NCBI RefSeq assembly: GCF_024181725.1
Contig: NZ_CP028908.1
Location: 3,647,501-3,711,500, forward strand
Direction of reading: 5' to 3'
Source of the DNA: Bradyrhizobium sp. WD16
GTDB lineage: Bacteria; Pseudomonadota; Alphaproteobacteria; Rhizobiales; Xanthobacteraceae
Length of the DNA: 64,000 bases
In this document: positions 24,137 through 33,182 of the stretch, one piece after another
Layout: each line of letters starts with the position of its first letter
How positions within the stretch are numbered: position 1 is the stretch's first letter
Program-made: the position numbers and the translations under genes
The notes under the pieces: model-generated
Databases searched by the model: none
Told to the model about the DNA's origin: nothing
Seen by the model: the letters and a program-made list of their open reading frames with translations, nothing else

Positions 24137-25360
24137 TCAGCGCTCGTCGGCGATCACCCGGCCGTCATTGGGCAGCGTGCCCGGTGTCAGCAGCTCGACG
24201 CCGCCGCGCAGCTTGGTGACCGCCTGCAGCGAGGTGGCCACCGCCTCGCCAAGACTGTCGTCGATTGCCGCCGTCTCGGCCCGAAGCACCATGGCATCGG
24301 TTTCGCCCTCGCGGCGGACGACGAGGCGCAGCCGGCCGAGTTCGGGATGCCGCCGCGCGATCTCGGCGACCTGCTCGGGGCGGACGAACATGCCCTTGAT
24401 CTTGGTGGTCTGATCGGCCCGGCCCATCCAGCCCTTGATGCGCATATTGGTGCGGCCGCAGGCGCTTGGTCCCGCCAGCACCGCGCTGAGGTCGCCGAGC
24501 GCCAGCCGGATCCAGGGATGATGGGGATCGAGCGAAGTGACGACGATCTCGCCGACCTCGCCGTCGGGCACCGCATCGCCGGTGCCGGGCCGCACGATCT
24601 CGACGATCAGGTCCTCGTTGACGACGAGGCCGTCGCGCGCGCCGGTCTCATAGGCGATGAAGCCGAGGTCGGCGGTAGCGAAAGCCTGGTAGGCATCGAT
24701 GCCGCGGGTCGTGAATTCGTCCTGTAGCGATCTGGGGAATGCGGCGCCGGAGACCAGCGCGCGCCTGATGCAGGTGGCATCGCGGCCGGCGGCCGCGGCG
24801 CCGTCGAGCAGGATCTTGAGAAAGTCGGGGGTGCCGGAATAGGCGACCGGTCGATAGGCGGCGATCAGTTCGAACTGCTGCTCGGTGTTGCCGGGGCCAG
24901 CCGGGATCACGGCGCAGCCGAGCGCCCGCGCCGCGCCGTCGAAGATGAAGCCGCCGGGGGTCAGATGATAACTGAAGGTGTTGAGCACGATGTCGCCGCT
25001 GCGGAAGCCCGCCGCGAACAGCGCGCGGGCGCCGCACCACGGGTCACGCTCTGCCGGTTCTGCCTCGAAGATCGGTCCCGGCGAAGTGAACAGCCTGGCA
25101 AAACGGCCGGGCGCCTCGAGGTTGAAGCCGCCGAACGGGGGCGTCGCGCGATGCAGCGCCGGCAGCGCCGACTTGCGCAGCACCGGCAGGCGCGCCAGCG
25201 CGCCGCGGCTCGTGACCGCCGCCGGTTCAATGCCGGCAAGATGCGCGGCATAGCCCGGCGCCGCCATGGCCCGGCGCAGGATGTCGGGCAGGCGGGCGAA
25301 CAGATCCTGTTCGCGGGCCTGCGGCTCGCGGGTCTCCAGGGCGTCGTAGTGCTCGGTCAT
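24137..25360 (-). CDS. Phenylacetate-CoA ligase-like AMP-binding protein
   Basis: Acid:CoA ligase of the short PaaK-like branch, 407 aa. It has the LARLPVLRKSALPALH N-terminal motif, SYHLTPGGFIFDGAARALGCAVIPAG, the YSGTPDFLKILLDG stretch, and the C-terminal MRIKGWMGRADQTTKIKGMFVRPEQV hinge that PaaK relatives share. It should adenylate a carboxylic acid and form its CoA thioester. It is the distal intact gene of a livG-ligase-livH-livM-livK-livF operon, so the imported acid is probably its substrate. The start follows an AAAGG element; the longer frame upstream runs through a palindromic repeat and was rejected. Confidence 0.8.
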   Translation of the reverse strand: MTEHYDALETREPQAREQDLFARLPDILRRAMAAPGYAAHLAGIEPAAVTSRGALARLPVLRKSALPALHRATPPFGGFNLEAPGRFARLFTSPGPIFEAEPAERDPWCGARALFAAGFRSGDIVLNTFSYHLTPGGFIFDGAARALGCAVIPAGPGNTEQQFELIAAYRPVAYSGTPDFLKILLDGAAAAGRDATCIRRALVSGAAFPRSLQDEFTTRGIDAYQAFATADLGFIAYETGARDGLVVNEDLIVEIVRPGTGDAVPDGEVGEIVVTSLDPHHPWIRLALGDLSAVLAGPSACGRTNMRIKGWMGRADQTTKIKGMFVRPEQVAEIARRHPELGRLRLVVRREGETDAMVLRAETAAIDDSLGEAVATSLQAVTKLRGGVELLTPGTLPNDGRVIADER

Positions 25361-25395
25361 GCCGTGGTTGCCTTTTTGTGTTCGCATCCGCTCCG

Positions 25396-25538
25396 CGTCA
25401 TCCTGAGGTGCGAGCCATGCGCCGCTTTGAGCGGCGCGCGGCGAGCCTCGAAGGATGGCGCGGCCCAAATATCTGCCGGTGTTGCACCCGGCGCCGTCGT
25501 CCTTCGCGGCCCGCTGGCGCGAGCACCTCAGGATGACG
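25396..25538. repeat. Long interspersed palindrome (CGTCATCCTGAGGTGCG type)
   Basis: A 143-bp element bounded by CGTCATCCTGAGGTGC and GCACCTCAGGATGACG, an exact inverted repeat, with inner palindromes such as CGCCGCTTTGAGCGGCG. It fills the gap between livF and the ligase gene. Elements with these ends are, from memory, abundant in Bradyrhizobium and Rhodopseudomonas intergenic regions. Confidence 0.85.
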
Positions 25539-25560
25539 GAACCTCCACTTCGCTCATCCC

Positions 25561-26397
25561 TCACAGCCAGCGCTTGCGGCGCTTGAAGCTCTTGAGGTTC
25601 TTGAAGCTCTTGCGCTGGTCGCCGGCGCCGCCGAGGTAGAATTCCTTGACGTCCTCGTTGTCGCGCAGCTCATCGGCGCCGCCGTCGAGCACCACCTTGC
25701 CCTGTTCCATGATGTAGCCATGGCTCGCCACCGACAGCGCGGCGCGGGCGTTCTGCTCGACCAGAAGGATGGTGACGCCGAGGTCGCGATTGATCTTGCG
25801 GATGATGCCGAAGACTTCCTTCACCAGCAGCGGCGACAATCCCATGGATGGCTCGTCCATCAGGATCAGCTTCGGCCGCGCCATCAGCGCGCGGCCGATG
25901 GCAAGCATCTGCTGCTCGCCGCCGGAGAGATAGCCGGCGAGCCCGGTGCGCTCCTTGAGGCGGGGAAAATAATCGAAGACCATGTCGATGTCGGCGGCGA
26001 CCTCGCGGTCGCGCCGGGTGTAGGCGCCGAGGCGCAGGTTTTCCAGGGAGGTCATGTCGGCGATGATGCGCCGGCCCTCCATCACCTGGAAGATGCCGCG
26101 GCGGACGATCTTGTCGGGATCGATGCCGTCGATGCGCTGGCCGTCGAAGACGATCTCGCCGCGGGTGACTTCGCCATCTTCCGTCTTGAGCAGGCCGGAG
26201 ATCGCCTTCAGCGTCGTCGACTTGCCGGCGCCGTTGGCGCCGAGCAGCGCGACGATCGCTCCCTTCGGCACCTCGATGCTCAGCCCGCGCAGTACCAGGA
26301 TGACGTCGTCATAGACGACCTCGATGTTCTTGACCGCCAGAAGCGGCGCTGTGGCCGGGGCCGGCTCGGGTTGCGATGACGACGTGGTCTGCAGCAT
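25561..26397 (-). CDS. livF: Liv-type ABC transporter ATPase LivF (system 2)
   Basis: ATPase subunit of 278 aa, longer than the other LivF here because of an N-terminal Ser/Pro/Ala-rich lead (about 20 residues) and a basic C-terminal tail (KSFKNLKSFKRRKRWL). Walker A is GANGAGKST, the signature YLSGGEQQ, and Walker B LILMDEPSMGLSPLL. The tail contains a short repeat (KSFKNL KSFKRR). It serves the transporter encoded by livG2, livH2, livM2 and livK2. The chosen ATG excludes an upstream open stretch that merely translates a palindromic repeat. Confidence 0.87.
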   Translation of the reverse strand: MLQTTSSSQPEPAPATAPLLAVKNIEVVYDDVILVLRGLSIEVPKGAIVALLGANGAGKSTTLKAISGLLKTEDGEVTRGEIVFDGQRIDGIDPDKIVRRGIFQVMEGRRIIADMTSLENLRLGAYTRRDREVAADIDMVFDYFPRLKERTGLAGYLSGGEQQMLAIGRALMARPKLILMDEPSMGLSPLLVKEVFGIIRKINRDLGVTILLVEQNARAALSVASHGYIMEQGKVVLDGGADELRDNEDVKEFYLGGAGDQRKSFKNLKSFKRRKRWL

Positions 26398-26447
26398 TGC
26401 GGCCTCGCTTGGCAGTGAGGTTGATATGACGCTCGCATCAGCATCCT

Positions 26448-26539
26448 GCGTCATGGCCGGGTTTATCCCGGCCATCCACGTCTTCTCCCGGGGACAGGCA
26501 GCGAAGGCGTGGATGCCCGGCATGAAGCCGGGCATGACG
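26448..26539. repeat. Long interspersed palindrome (CGTCATGGCCGGG type), copy 1
   Basis: A 92-bp element with two nested hairpins: CATGGCCGGG-CCCGGCCAT at the left and ATGCCCGGC-GCCGGGCAT at the right. The outer ends are CGTCAT and ATGACG. It lies between livK2 and livF2 inside the operon. The same family occurs at 29.3, 56.0 and 57.8 kb. Confidence 0.85.
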
Positions 26540-26575
26540 AAGGAATTGCTGGTTCAAGCCGAGCGTCACGGACGA

Positions 26576-27865
26576 TCACCAGCCCAGCAATTCGGGCTTG
26601 CGGGGCAGCTCGATGGTCTTGACCTTCTCCAGCTTGATGGTGCCCTTGGCCATCAGGTCGTTGAGGTCGCCGTCGGTCGGTCCCGATACCCGCGAACGAT
26701 AGAGATCGACCTTGAGCGTGCCGCGGTGATCGGTGTCGGTCCAGGTCGAGGGATTGCAGACGCCTTCGAGGCCGGCCGGCACCCAGTCCTTCTTCTGATA
26801 GAAGCCCTTCTTGACGTTCTCGCCGGTGGCGCCGCCATTGGCCACGGCCCAGGCGATGGCCTCCTTCATGTAGAGCGCGGTGCAGACCGCGGCGACGTAA
26901 TGCACCGGCCGATAGACCTTGCCGGTCGGGTCGGACATCTTGGAGATCTCGGCGACGGTCTTCATGCCGGGCGCGCTGCCGCCCCAGGCCACCGCCGTGC
27001 GCAGCGGGAAGATGACGCCGTCGGCGGCGTCGCCCGCGGTCTTGGCGGCGTTCTCGTCCATGCCCCAGACGTTGCTCATGAACTGCACGTCGACGCCGGC
27101 CGCCTTGCAGGCCTTCATCACCGAGATGTTGGAGGCGGCGGTGTTGCCGAGATAGGCGTAGTTGGCGCCCGACGACTTCAGGCTGAGGCACTGGGCGCTG
27201 TAGTCACCCGGCGCGAGGGCAAACACCAGCGGCGGCAGCACCTCGAAGCCGAGCTCCTTGGCCATGGCCTCGCCGGCTTCCTTCGGCGCGTTGGGGTAGG
27301 GGTGGTTGGCGCCCATATGGACGAATTTCGGCTTGCCCGGCTTGCCCTTGGCCTTCCAGTCCTCGGCCGCCCAGGTCAGTTCCGCGCGCAGCGCGTCGGA
27401 ATAGCTCGGCCCGTAGAAGAAGTTGTAGGGCGCCGGCTTGGCCTTGCCGCTCTTGCCGGTGGGATCGGTGAGGGCGGCGGCATAGGAGCCGGAGATGTCC
27501 GGGATCTTGTCCTGGGCGAGGAAGCCGGTCAGCGCCTCGGTGTCGGCAGTGCCCCAGCCCATGATGGCGGAGACCTTGTCGGTGCCCGACCACTTCTTGT
27601 ACAGCGCGATCGCGCGCGGCACCTGGTAGCCGTAATCCACAGTCTCGACATCGAGCTTGGTGCCGTTGATGCCGCCATTTTTGTTGACGAAGGCGAAGGC
27701 GTCGGCGACGCCCTGGCCGAACGGGGTGCCGACGTCGGAGGTGCCGCCGGAATAATCGGCGAGATGGCCGAGCTTGATCGCCGATTGCGCCATGGCCGGG
27801 CCGGCGAGGACGAGCGCCAGCGCGGCGGAGCCGAGCGCGAGGCGAAGGCTGGTGATGCGGGTCAT
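26576..27865 (-). CDS. ABC transporter periplasmic substrate-binding protein (system 2)
   Basis: Type I solute-binding protein of 429 aa with a signal peptide (MTRITSLRLALGSAALALVLA, cleavage after AMA). The mature protein starts SAIKLGHLADYSGGTSDVGTPFGQG and contains YLGNTAASNISVMKACKAAGV and other Leu/Ile/Val-receptor-like blocks. AGGAGG precedes the ATG. Receptors of this kind coupled to acyl-CoA ligase genes often bind aromatic or medium-chain acids; the ligand here is not readable. It lies between livM2 and livF2. Confidence 0.85.
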   Translation of the reverse strand: MTRITSLRLALGSAALALVLAGPAMAQSAIKLGHLADYSGGTSDVGTPFGQGVADAFAFVNKNGGINGTKLDVETVDYGYQVPRAIALYKKWSGTDKVSAIMGWGTADTEALTGFLAQDKIPDISGSYAAALTDPTGKSGKAKPAPYNFFYGPSYSDALRAELTWAAEDWKAKGKPGKPKFVHMGANHPYPNAPKEAGEAMAKELGFEVLPPLVFALAPGDYSAQCLSLKSSGANYAYLGNTAASNISVMKACKAAGVDVQFMSNVWGMDENAAKTAGDAADGVIFPLRTAVAWGGSAPGMKTVAEISKMSDPTGKVYRPVHYVAAVCTALYMKEAIAWAVANGGATGENVKKGFYQKKDWVPAGLEGVCNPSTWTDTDHRGTLKVDLYRSRVSGPTDGDLNDLMAKGTIKLEKVKTIELPRKPELLGW

Positions 27866-27918
27866 TTTACGTATTTCCTCCTTTTGGCTTTCTTGATCGT
27901 TGGTCCGGACCGTCCTCT

Positions 27919-28992
27919 TCAGTGCGAGAACGGGTAGAGCTTCCAGTAGGTCTTGATCTGGCGCCAGCGGTGGGCGAGCCCGTCGGGCTCGAACACCAGG
28001 AACAGGATGATGATGAGGCCGACCGCAATCTCGCGCAGGAAGGTGAGATTGTTGTTGAGCTCGAGCGCGCGGTCGATGGCGCTGCCCTTGAGCGCGGCGC
28101 TGATCCACTGCATCGATTCCGGCAGCAGCACCACGAAGGCGGTGCCCATCAGCGAGCCCATGATCGAGCCGGTGCCGCCGATGATCACCATGGCGAGGAA
28201 CAGGATCGAGCGTTCGATGCCGAAGCCCTCGTTGGAGACGACGAGCTGGTAATGGGCATAGAGCGCACCGCCGACGCCGGCGAAGAAGGCGGCGAGGCCG
28301 AAGGACAGGGTGCGGTACTTGGTGAGGTTGATGCCCATGATCTCGGCGGAAAGATAGTGATCGCGCACCGCCACCAGGGCGCGGCCGTCGCGGCTGCGCA
28401 TCAGGTTGGTGGCGAGGATGAAGCAGACCACCACATAGGCCAGCACGACGTAGAAATACTGGCGGTCGCCCTGCGCCACATAGCCGAAGATCGAGAACGG
28501 CTCGGCCATGGCCGGCACCGTGCCGCCGGTGAACCAGTCGGCGCGGGCGAAGAAGTCGAGCAGGATGTACTGGGCGGCGAGGGTGGCGATGGCGAGGTAG
28601 AGGCCCTTCAGCCGGGCCGCCGGCAGGCCGAAGACGAGGCCGACCAGCGCCGTGACGGCTCCCGACAGCGGGATCGAGAAGAACACCGGCACCGAAAGCT
28701 TCGACGACAGATAGGCCGAGGTGAAAGCACCGAACAGGAAGAACGCGGCGTGGCCGATCGAGATCTGGCCGGTGAAACCGACCAGGATGTTCAGGCCGAG
28801 CGCGGCGATGCCGAACATGCCGATCTGGATCAGGATGGCGATCCAGTAGTCGCCGAGGACATAGGGGGCGAAGGCGAGCAGGACGACGCCGAGGATGGCG
28901 GCGTTGCGGCTCGTCACCGTCGGGAAGATGGTGGTGTCCGCGGCATAGGAGGTGCGGAAGTCGCCGGCGGGAATGAGGGACTGGCCTGCCAT
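27919..28992 (-). CDS. livM: Liv-type ABC transporter permease LivM (system 2)
   Basis: Permease of about 357 aa with eight to nine hydrophobic segments. Landmarks are NILVGFTGQISIGHAAFFLFGAF, the ATPase-contact loop AVRDHYLSAEIMGINL, GGTGSIMGSLMGTAF and the C-terminal FEPDGLAHRW. The N-terminal 35 residues (MAGQSLIPAGDFRTSY...) are hydrophilic and characteristic of this LivM branch. The start is the ATG at that motif; no strong ribosome site is visible. It lies 53 bp before livK2, which is an unusual gene order (H-M-K-F). Confidence 0.87.
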   Translation of the reverse strand: MAGQSLIPAGDFRTSYAADTTIFPTVTSRNAAILGVVLLAFAPYVLGDYWIAILIQIGMFGIAALGLNILVGFTGQISIGHAAFFLFGAFTSAYLSSKLSVPVFFSIPLSGAVTALVGLVFGLPAARLKGLYLAIATLAAQYILLDFFARADWFTGGTVPAMAEPFSIFGYVAQGDRQYFYVVLAYVVVCFILATNLMRSRDGRALVAVRDHYLSAEIMGINLTKYRTLSFGLAAFFAGVGGALYAHYQLVVSNEGFGIERSILFLAMVIIGGTGSIMGSLMGTAFVVLLPESMQWISAALKGSAIDRALELNNNLTFLREIAVGLIIILFLVFEPDGLAHRWRQIKTYWKLYPFSH

Positions 28993-29078
28993 GTCAGAGA
29001 GGTCCGGTGGGATTGGATTGAGAAACGCCGCTTGCCGGATCAATGGTGCGGGGCAGCGGCCGCCACCGGCCGCACGGC

Positions 29079-29185
29079 GTACTGGGTCGCCCGGTCAAGC
29101 CGGGCGACGACAACAGAGTGAGTGATAGGCGCGGTGCTGGCATCACCCCCGGCGTCGTCACCCGCGAAAGCGGGTGACCCAGTAC
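29079..29185. repeat. Long interspersed palindrome (GTACTGGGTCGCCCG type)
   Basis: Two hairpins, GTCGCCCGGTCAAGCCGGGCGAC at one end and GTCACCCGCGAAAGCGGGTGAC at the other, are enclosed by the inverted ends GTACTGGGT and ACCCAGTAC. The element occupies the livH2-livM2 gap together with the next repeat. Similar elements are, by recollection, frequent in Bradyrhizobium relatives. Confidence 0.85.
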
Positions 29186-29259
29186 TCCGTGAGGGTGCAG
29201 TGGGGGTCGCGTTCCGAACCGCGCACCTTCGCGGCCCGATCGCCCCCCACACTCTCCGT

Positions 29260-29350
29260 CGTCATGCCCGGCCTTGTGCCGGGCATCCACGACTTTGCAG
29301 CCTTTCGCGGAATGAAGACGTGGATGGCCGGGACGAGCCCGGCCATGACG
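29260..29350. repeat. Long interspersed palindrome (CGTCATGCCCGG type), copy 2
   Basis: A 91-bp element of the same family as the one at 26.4 kb but in the opposite orientation: CGTCATGCCCGGC at the left and GGCCATGACG at the right, with two inner hairpins. It lies 53 bp from the livH2 stop. Confidence 0.85.
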
Positions 29351-29403
29351 AGGGATGCCATGGCGGGCGCGAGGACGCGGTTTGTTGTCAGCGTTTCCCT
29401 GCA

Positions 29404-30297
29404 TCAGATCCGCTCGATGTCGTGGGTGCCGAACAGGCCGTAGGGCTTGATCATCAGGATGATCACCAGCACGTAGAACGGCGCGACTTCGAACAGATTG
29501 CCCCAGTGCAGGTATTCGCCGTCGATGAACTGCGCCGCATTCTCCAGCAATCCGATGATGATGCCGCCGATCACCGAGCCGGCGATGCTGTCGAGGCCGC
29601 CGAGGATCACCGCCGGAAACACCTTGATGCCGTAGACCGACAGCCCCGAGGACACGCCGTTGACCACGGCGACGACGATGCCGGCCACCGCCGACACGGT
29701 GGCCGAGATCGCCCAGGCCATGGCGAACACGCTCTTCACCGAGATGCCGAGCGACTGCGCCACCTGCTGGTTGAAGGCGGTGGCGCGCATGGCGAGACCG
29801 TATTTCGAGACCCGGAAGAACCAGGCCATGCCGGCCATCATCGCCACCGAGACCACCAGCGACAGCACGTAGACCGTCTGCAGCGTCAGGCCGGCGATGG
29901 TCACGGTCTGGCTGGCGAAGATCCGGGGAAAAGGCTGGGGCGAGGTGCCGAACATCCATTTCATCAGCGCCTGGAGGATCGTCGACAGGCCGATGGTGAC
30001 CATGATCACCGAGATGATCGGCTCGCCGATCATCGGCCGCAGCACCACGAGCTGGACCGTCATGCCGAAGGCGAACATGAAGGCGAGGGTGATCGGCATG
30101 CCGAGATAGAACGGCACCTGGTATTTGGTCAGCAGCGCCCAGCATACCCAGGCGCCGACCAGCAACAATTCGCCTTGCGCGAAATTGACCACCTGCGTCG
30201 CCTTGTAGATCAGCACGAACGACATGGCGACGACGCCGTAGAGCGTGCCGACGACGAGGCCGTTGACGAGGAGCTGGATCAGGAGCTGGGTGTTCAT
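29404..30297 (-). CDS. livH: Liv-type ABC transporter permease LivH (system 2)
   Basis: Permease of 297 aa with the LivH hallmarks LLVNGLVVGTLYGVVAMSFVLIYKAT, QVVNFAQGELL and GGLDSIAGSVIGGIIIGLLENA. It is expected to pair with LivM2. It follows the long acyl-CoA ligase gene by 22 bp, so ligase and permease are co-expressed. A 411-bp gap packed with two palindromic repeats separates it from livM2. Confidence 0.9.
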   Translation of the reverse strand: MNTQLLIQLLVNGLVVGTLYGVVAMSFVLIYKATQVVNFAQGELLLVGAWVCWALLTKYQVPFYLGMPITLAFMFAFGMTVQLVVLRPMIGEPIISVIMVTIGLSTILQALMKWMFGTSPQPFPRIFASQTVTIAGLTLQTVYVLSLVVSVAMMAGMAWFFRVSKYGLAMRATAFNQQVAQSLGISVKSVFAMAWAISATVSAVAGIVVAVVNGVSSGLSVYGIKVFPAVILGGLDSIAGSVIGGIIIGLLENAAQFIDGEYLHWGNLFEVAPFYVLVIILMIKPYGLFGTHDIERI

Positions 30298-30319
30298 CGT
30301 GCCTCTCGTCCTGTTCGGC

Positions 30320-32248
30320 TCATTCGGCGGCCAGTGCCAGCGGCGGCGGACCGACGAGGTCGACCACCGCCAGCGTGCAACGCACCCGCTGGGTGCTGCC
30401 GTCCTGGAAGCGGATCACCGTGTCGATGTCGATCTGCGGGCGGCCGGAATAGATGGCGTCGATGATGCCGGCGTATTTCTCGTTGATGACGCTGCGCCGC
30501 ACCTTGCGGGTGCGGGTCAATTCGCCGTCGTCGGCGTCGAGCTCCTTGTAGAGCAGGAGGAAGCGGGCGATGCGCTGGGCCGGCGGCAGGGTGGCGTTGA
30601 CGGCCTCCACCTCCTTGCGCAGCAGGTCGTAGACTTCCGGCCGCGAGGCGAGGTCGCTGTAGGTGGTGAAGGCGATGCGATTCTTCTCGGCCCATTTCGA
30701 GATGATCGAATAACGGATGCAGATCATCGCCGCGAGGCTGTCGCGGCCGGCGCCGAGCACCACGGCCTCGGCGACGTAGGGTGAGAATTTCAGCTTGTTC
30801 TCGATGTACTGCGGCGAGAAGCGGTCGCCCTGGGTCGTCTCCGCGAGATCCTTGATGCGGTCGATGACGACGAGTTGCCCCTTCGGATTGAAATAGCCGG
30901 CGTCGCCGGACAGCAGCCAGCCGTCGCTCATGTCGGCGGCCGAGGCCGCCGGATTCCTGTAGTAGCCGAGGAACATGTTGGGATGGCGCACGACGATTTC
31001 GCCGACGCCGCTGGCATCGGGATTGTCGATGCGGATCTCGATCTCCGGGCCCATGGCGACGCCGGTGCTGTCGGGATCGACCGCCTCCGCCGGGTGCAGG
31101 GTATAGGCGCCGAGCAGTTCGGTCTGGCCGTAGAGCGTGCGCAGCGGCACCCCCATGGCGCGGAAGAAGCGGAAGGTGTCCGGCCCGAGCGCGGCGCCGC
31201 CGGTCGCGGCCGAGCGCAGGCGGCTGAAGCCGAGGCGGTCGCGCAGCGCACGGAACAGCAGCGTCTCGGCGAGGAGCGAGCGGCGGCGATGGTCGAGGGC
31301 TTTGAGCCCGGCTGCCATGCCGAGGTGGTAGAGCCGCCGCTTCAGCGGCGAGGCATCCATCACCCGGGCGCGGACGTCGGCGGCGAGCGATTCCCAGATC
31401 CGCGGCGCGAACAGCACGAAGGTCGGCGCGATTTCGCGGAAGTCGTTCATCATGGTGTCGGCGTGCTCGACGAAGTTCACTTTCATCCGGCACAACAGGC
31501 CTTTGCCGAGTGCGTAGACCTGCTCCATGATCCACGGCAGCGGCAGCACCGAGACGTATTCGTCCTCGGGTCCCTTGGGATCGAAGGCGAGATAGGTGGC
31601 GCAGTGGGCGAGCACTCTCCCGGCGGCGAGCATCGCCAGCTTGGGATGGGAGGTGGTGCCCGAGGTCGTGCACAGGATGGCGACGGCGCTGCCGCGCGTC
31701 GCATCGACGAGGCGGTCATAGAGGTTGGGCTCCGCCGCGGCACGGGCGCGGCCGAGCTCGGCGAGCTTGTCCGCGGGCAGCAGCCGCGGATCGTCGTATT
31801 TGCGCATGCCGCGCGGGTCGGAATAGACGATGTGCTTGAGCCTGGGCGCGCGGTCGCCGAGACCGAGCAGCTTGTCGACCTGCTCCTCGTCTTCGGCGAA
31901 CACCAGGCGTGCGTTGCCGTATCCGAGCAGATAGGCGACTTCCTCGTCGAGGGCGTCGCGGTAGATGCCGAGACTCATGGCGCCGATGGCATGGGTGGCG
32001 ATCTCGGCCGCGACCCAGTCCGGACGGTTGTCGCCGATGATGCCGATGACGTCGCCGGCGCAAAGGCCGAGTGCGGTCAGGCCGAGGGCGAAATCGGCGA
32101 CGCGGGCCTGGTAGTCGGACCAGGTGTATTCGCGCCACAGTCCGAAATCCTTCTCGCGCAGCGCGACCTCGCCGCCGTGCTCGCGAGCGTTGAGCCGCAG
32201 CAGCTTGGGATAGGTGTCGGCCTGGGTGAGGCGGGCTCGGTAATCCAT
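30320..32248 (-). CDS. Long-chain-type AMP-dependent acyl-CoA synthetase
   Basis: Acyl-CoA synthetase of 642 aa in the long FadD15/ACSL-like branch. It has the adenylate motif LCTTSGTTSHPKLAML, the LPLPWIMEQVYALGKGL and LFAPRIWESLAADVRARV regions, the GQTELLGAY motif, SGDAGYFNPKGQLVVIDRIKD hinge, and TRTRKVRRSVINEKY near the C-terminus. It activates a carboxylic acid to its CoA ester in the cytoplasm. Its position between livG2 and livH2 suggests it traps the imported acid. This is the second, structurally different ligase of the operon. The ATG follows GAGGGAGG. Confidence 0.85.
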   Translation of the reverse strand: MDYRARLTQADTYPKLLRLNAREHGGEVALREKDFGLWREYTWSDYQARVADFALGLTALGLCAGDVIGIIGDNRPDWVAAEIATHAIGAMSLGIYRDALDEEVAYLLGYGNARLVFAEDEEQVDKLLGLGDRAPRLKHIVYSDPRGMRKYDDPRLLPADKLAELGRARAAAEPNLYDRLVDATRGSAVAILCTTSGTTSHPKLAMLAAGRVLAHCATYLAFDPKGPEDEYVSVLPLPWIMEQVYALGKGLLCRMKVNFVEHADTMMNDFREIAPTFVLFAPRIWESLAADVRARVMDASPLKRRLYHLGMAAGLKALDHRRRSLLAETLLFRALRDRLGFSRLRSAATGGAALGPDTFRFFRAMGVPLRTLYGQTELLGAYTLHPAEAVDPDSTGVAMGPEIEIRIDNPDASGVGEIVVRHPNMFLGYYRNPAASAADMSDGWLLSGDAGYFNPKGQLVVIDRIKDLAETTQGDRFSPQYIENKLKFSPYVAEAVVLGAGRDSLAAMICIRYSIISKWAEKNRIAFTTYSDLASRPEVYDLLRKEVEAVNATLPPAQRIARFLLLYKELDADDGELTRTRKVRRSVINEKYAGIIDAIYSGRPQIDIDTVIRFQDGSTQRVRCTLAVVDLVGPPPLALAAE

Positions 32249-32258
32249 GACGCCTCCC

Positions 32259-33182
32259 TCAAGCGGCCGGCGCTGGTGCTGCATCGTCGGGGCTGACCAG
32301 CCGTTCGTCCTCCTCGCCGAGATAGGCGCGCTTGACGTGCGTGTCGGCGAGCACCGACTGCGGATCGCCTTCGGCGATCTTGCGGCCGAAATCGAGCACC
32401 ATGACGCGATGGGAGATGTCCATCACCACCCCCATGTCGTGCTCGATCATCATCACCGTCATCCCGTACTCCTCGTTGAGATCGACGATGTAGCGCGCCA
32501 TGTCCTCCTTCTCTTCGAAATTCATGCCGGCCATCGGCTCGTCGAGCAGGATGAGGCTCGGCTCGAGCGCCATGGCGCGGGCGAGCTCGACACGCTTGCG
32601 CAGGCCGTAGGACAGGGTGCCGGCGGTCGCCTTGCGCACCGGCTGCAGGTCGAGGAAGTCGATGATTTCCTCGACCTTGCCGCGGTGCTCGAGCTCCTCG
32701 GCGCGCGCGCCGGTCAGCCAGTACAGCGCGCCGGTCAGGAAGTTGTTCTTGAGGAGGTGATGGCGGCCGACCATGATGTTGTCGAGCACGCTCATGTGGT
32801 GGAAGAGGGCGAGGTTCTGGAAGGTCCTGCCGATGCCGAGCGAGGGCCGGGCATTGGGATTGAGGCCGGTGATGTCGCGGCCGCGATAGTACAGCCTGCC
32901 CTCGGTGGGGCGGTAGCGGCCGGAAATGCAGTTGACCATCGAGGTCTTGCCGGCGCCGTTCGGGCCGATGATCGAGAACAGTTCGCCCTCGTTGACGGTG
33001 AAGCCGACATCGGTGAGCGCACGCACGCCGCCGAAGCGCAGCGACACGCCACGCACTTCCAGCGCGGGCCGCAACGAGGCGGTGACGCCAGCCGCGGCCG
33101 GCGGCGTCGCCTCCTTGTCCAAGCTGCCCTTGTCCGAGCTGCTCTTGTTCAAGCCGCTCTTGTCCAATGTCTCCTGGACCAA
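32259..33182 (-). CDS. livG: Liv-type ABC transporter ATPase LivG (system 2)
   Basis: ATPase of 307 aa. After a 40-residue N-terminal extension come Walker A GPNGAGKTS, the signature TLSYGLRKRVELA, Walker B LILLDEPMAGMNF and the EHDMGVVMDISH switch. The family's extended middle segment (HHLLKNNFLTGALYWLTGARAEEL) is typical of LivG encoded beside acyl-CoA synthetases. The extension contains four five-residue repeats (LDKSG, LNKSS, SDKGS, LDKEA) encoded by 15-bp tandem repeats. It is the first gene of the operon; 10 bp separate it from the ligase gene. The start could also be an internal codon after the repeats. Confidence 0.87.
   Translation of the reverse strand: MVQETLDKSGLNKSSSDKGSLDKEATPPAAAGVTASLRPALEVRGVSLRFGGVRALTDVGFTVNEGELFSIIGPNGAGKTSMVNCISGRYRPTEGRLYYRGRDITGLNPNARPSLGIGRTFQNLALFHHMSVLDNIMVGRHHLLKNNFLTGALYWLTGARAEELEHRGKVEEIIDFLDLQPVRKATAGTLSYGLRKRVELARAMALEPSLILLDEPMAGMNFEEKEDMARYIVDLNEEYGMTVMMIEHDMGVVMDISHRVMVLDFGRKIAEGDPQSVLADTHVKRAYLGEEDERLVSPDDAAPAPAA
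33109..33168 (-). repeat. Four 15-bp tandem repeats inside livG2
   Basis: Imperfect 15-bp units (consensus CTTGGACAAGAGCAG on the coding strand) encode the pentapeptide pattern (L/S)(D/N)K(S/G/E)(G/S/A). They lie in the N-terminal extension, ahead of the ATPase fold, where length change would be tolerated. Confidence 0.75.
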
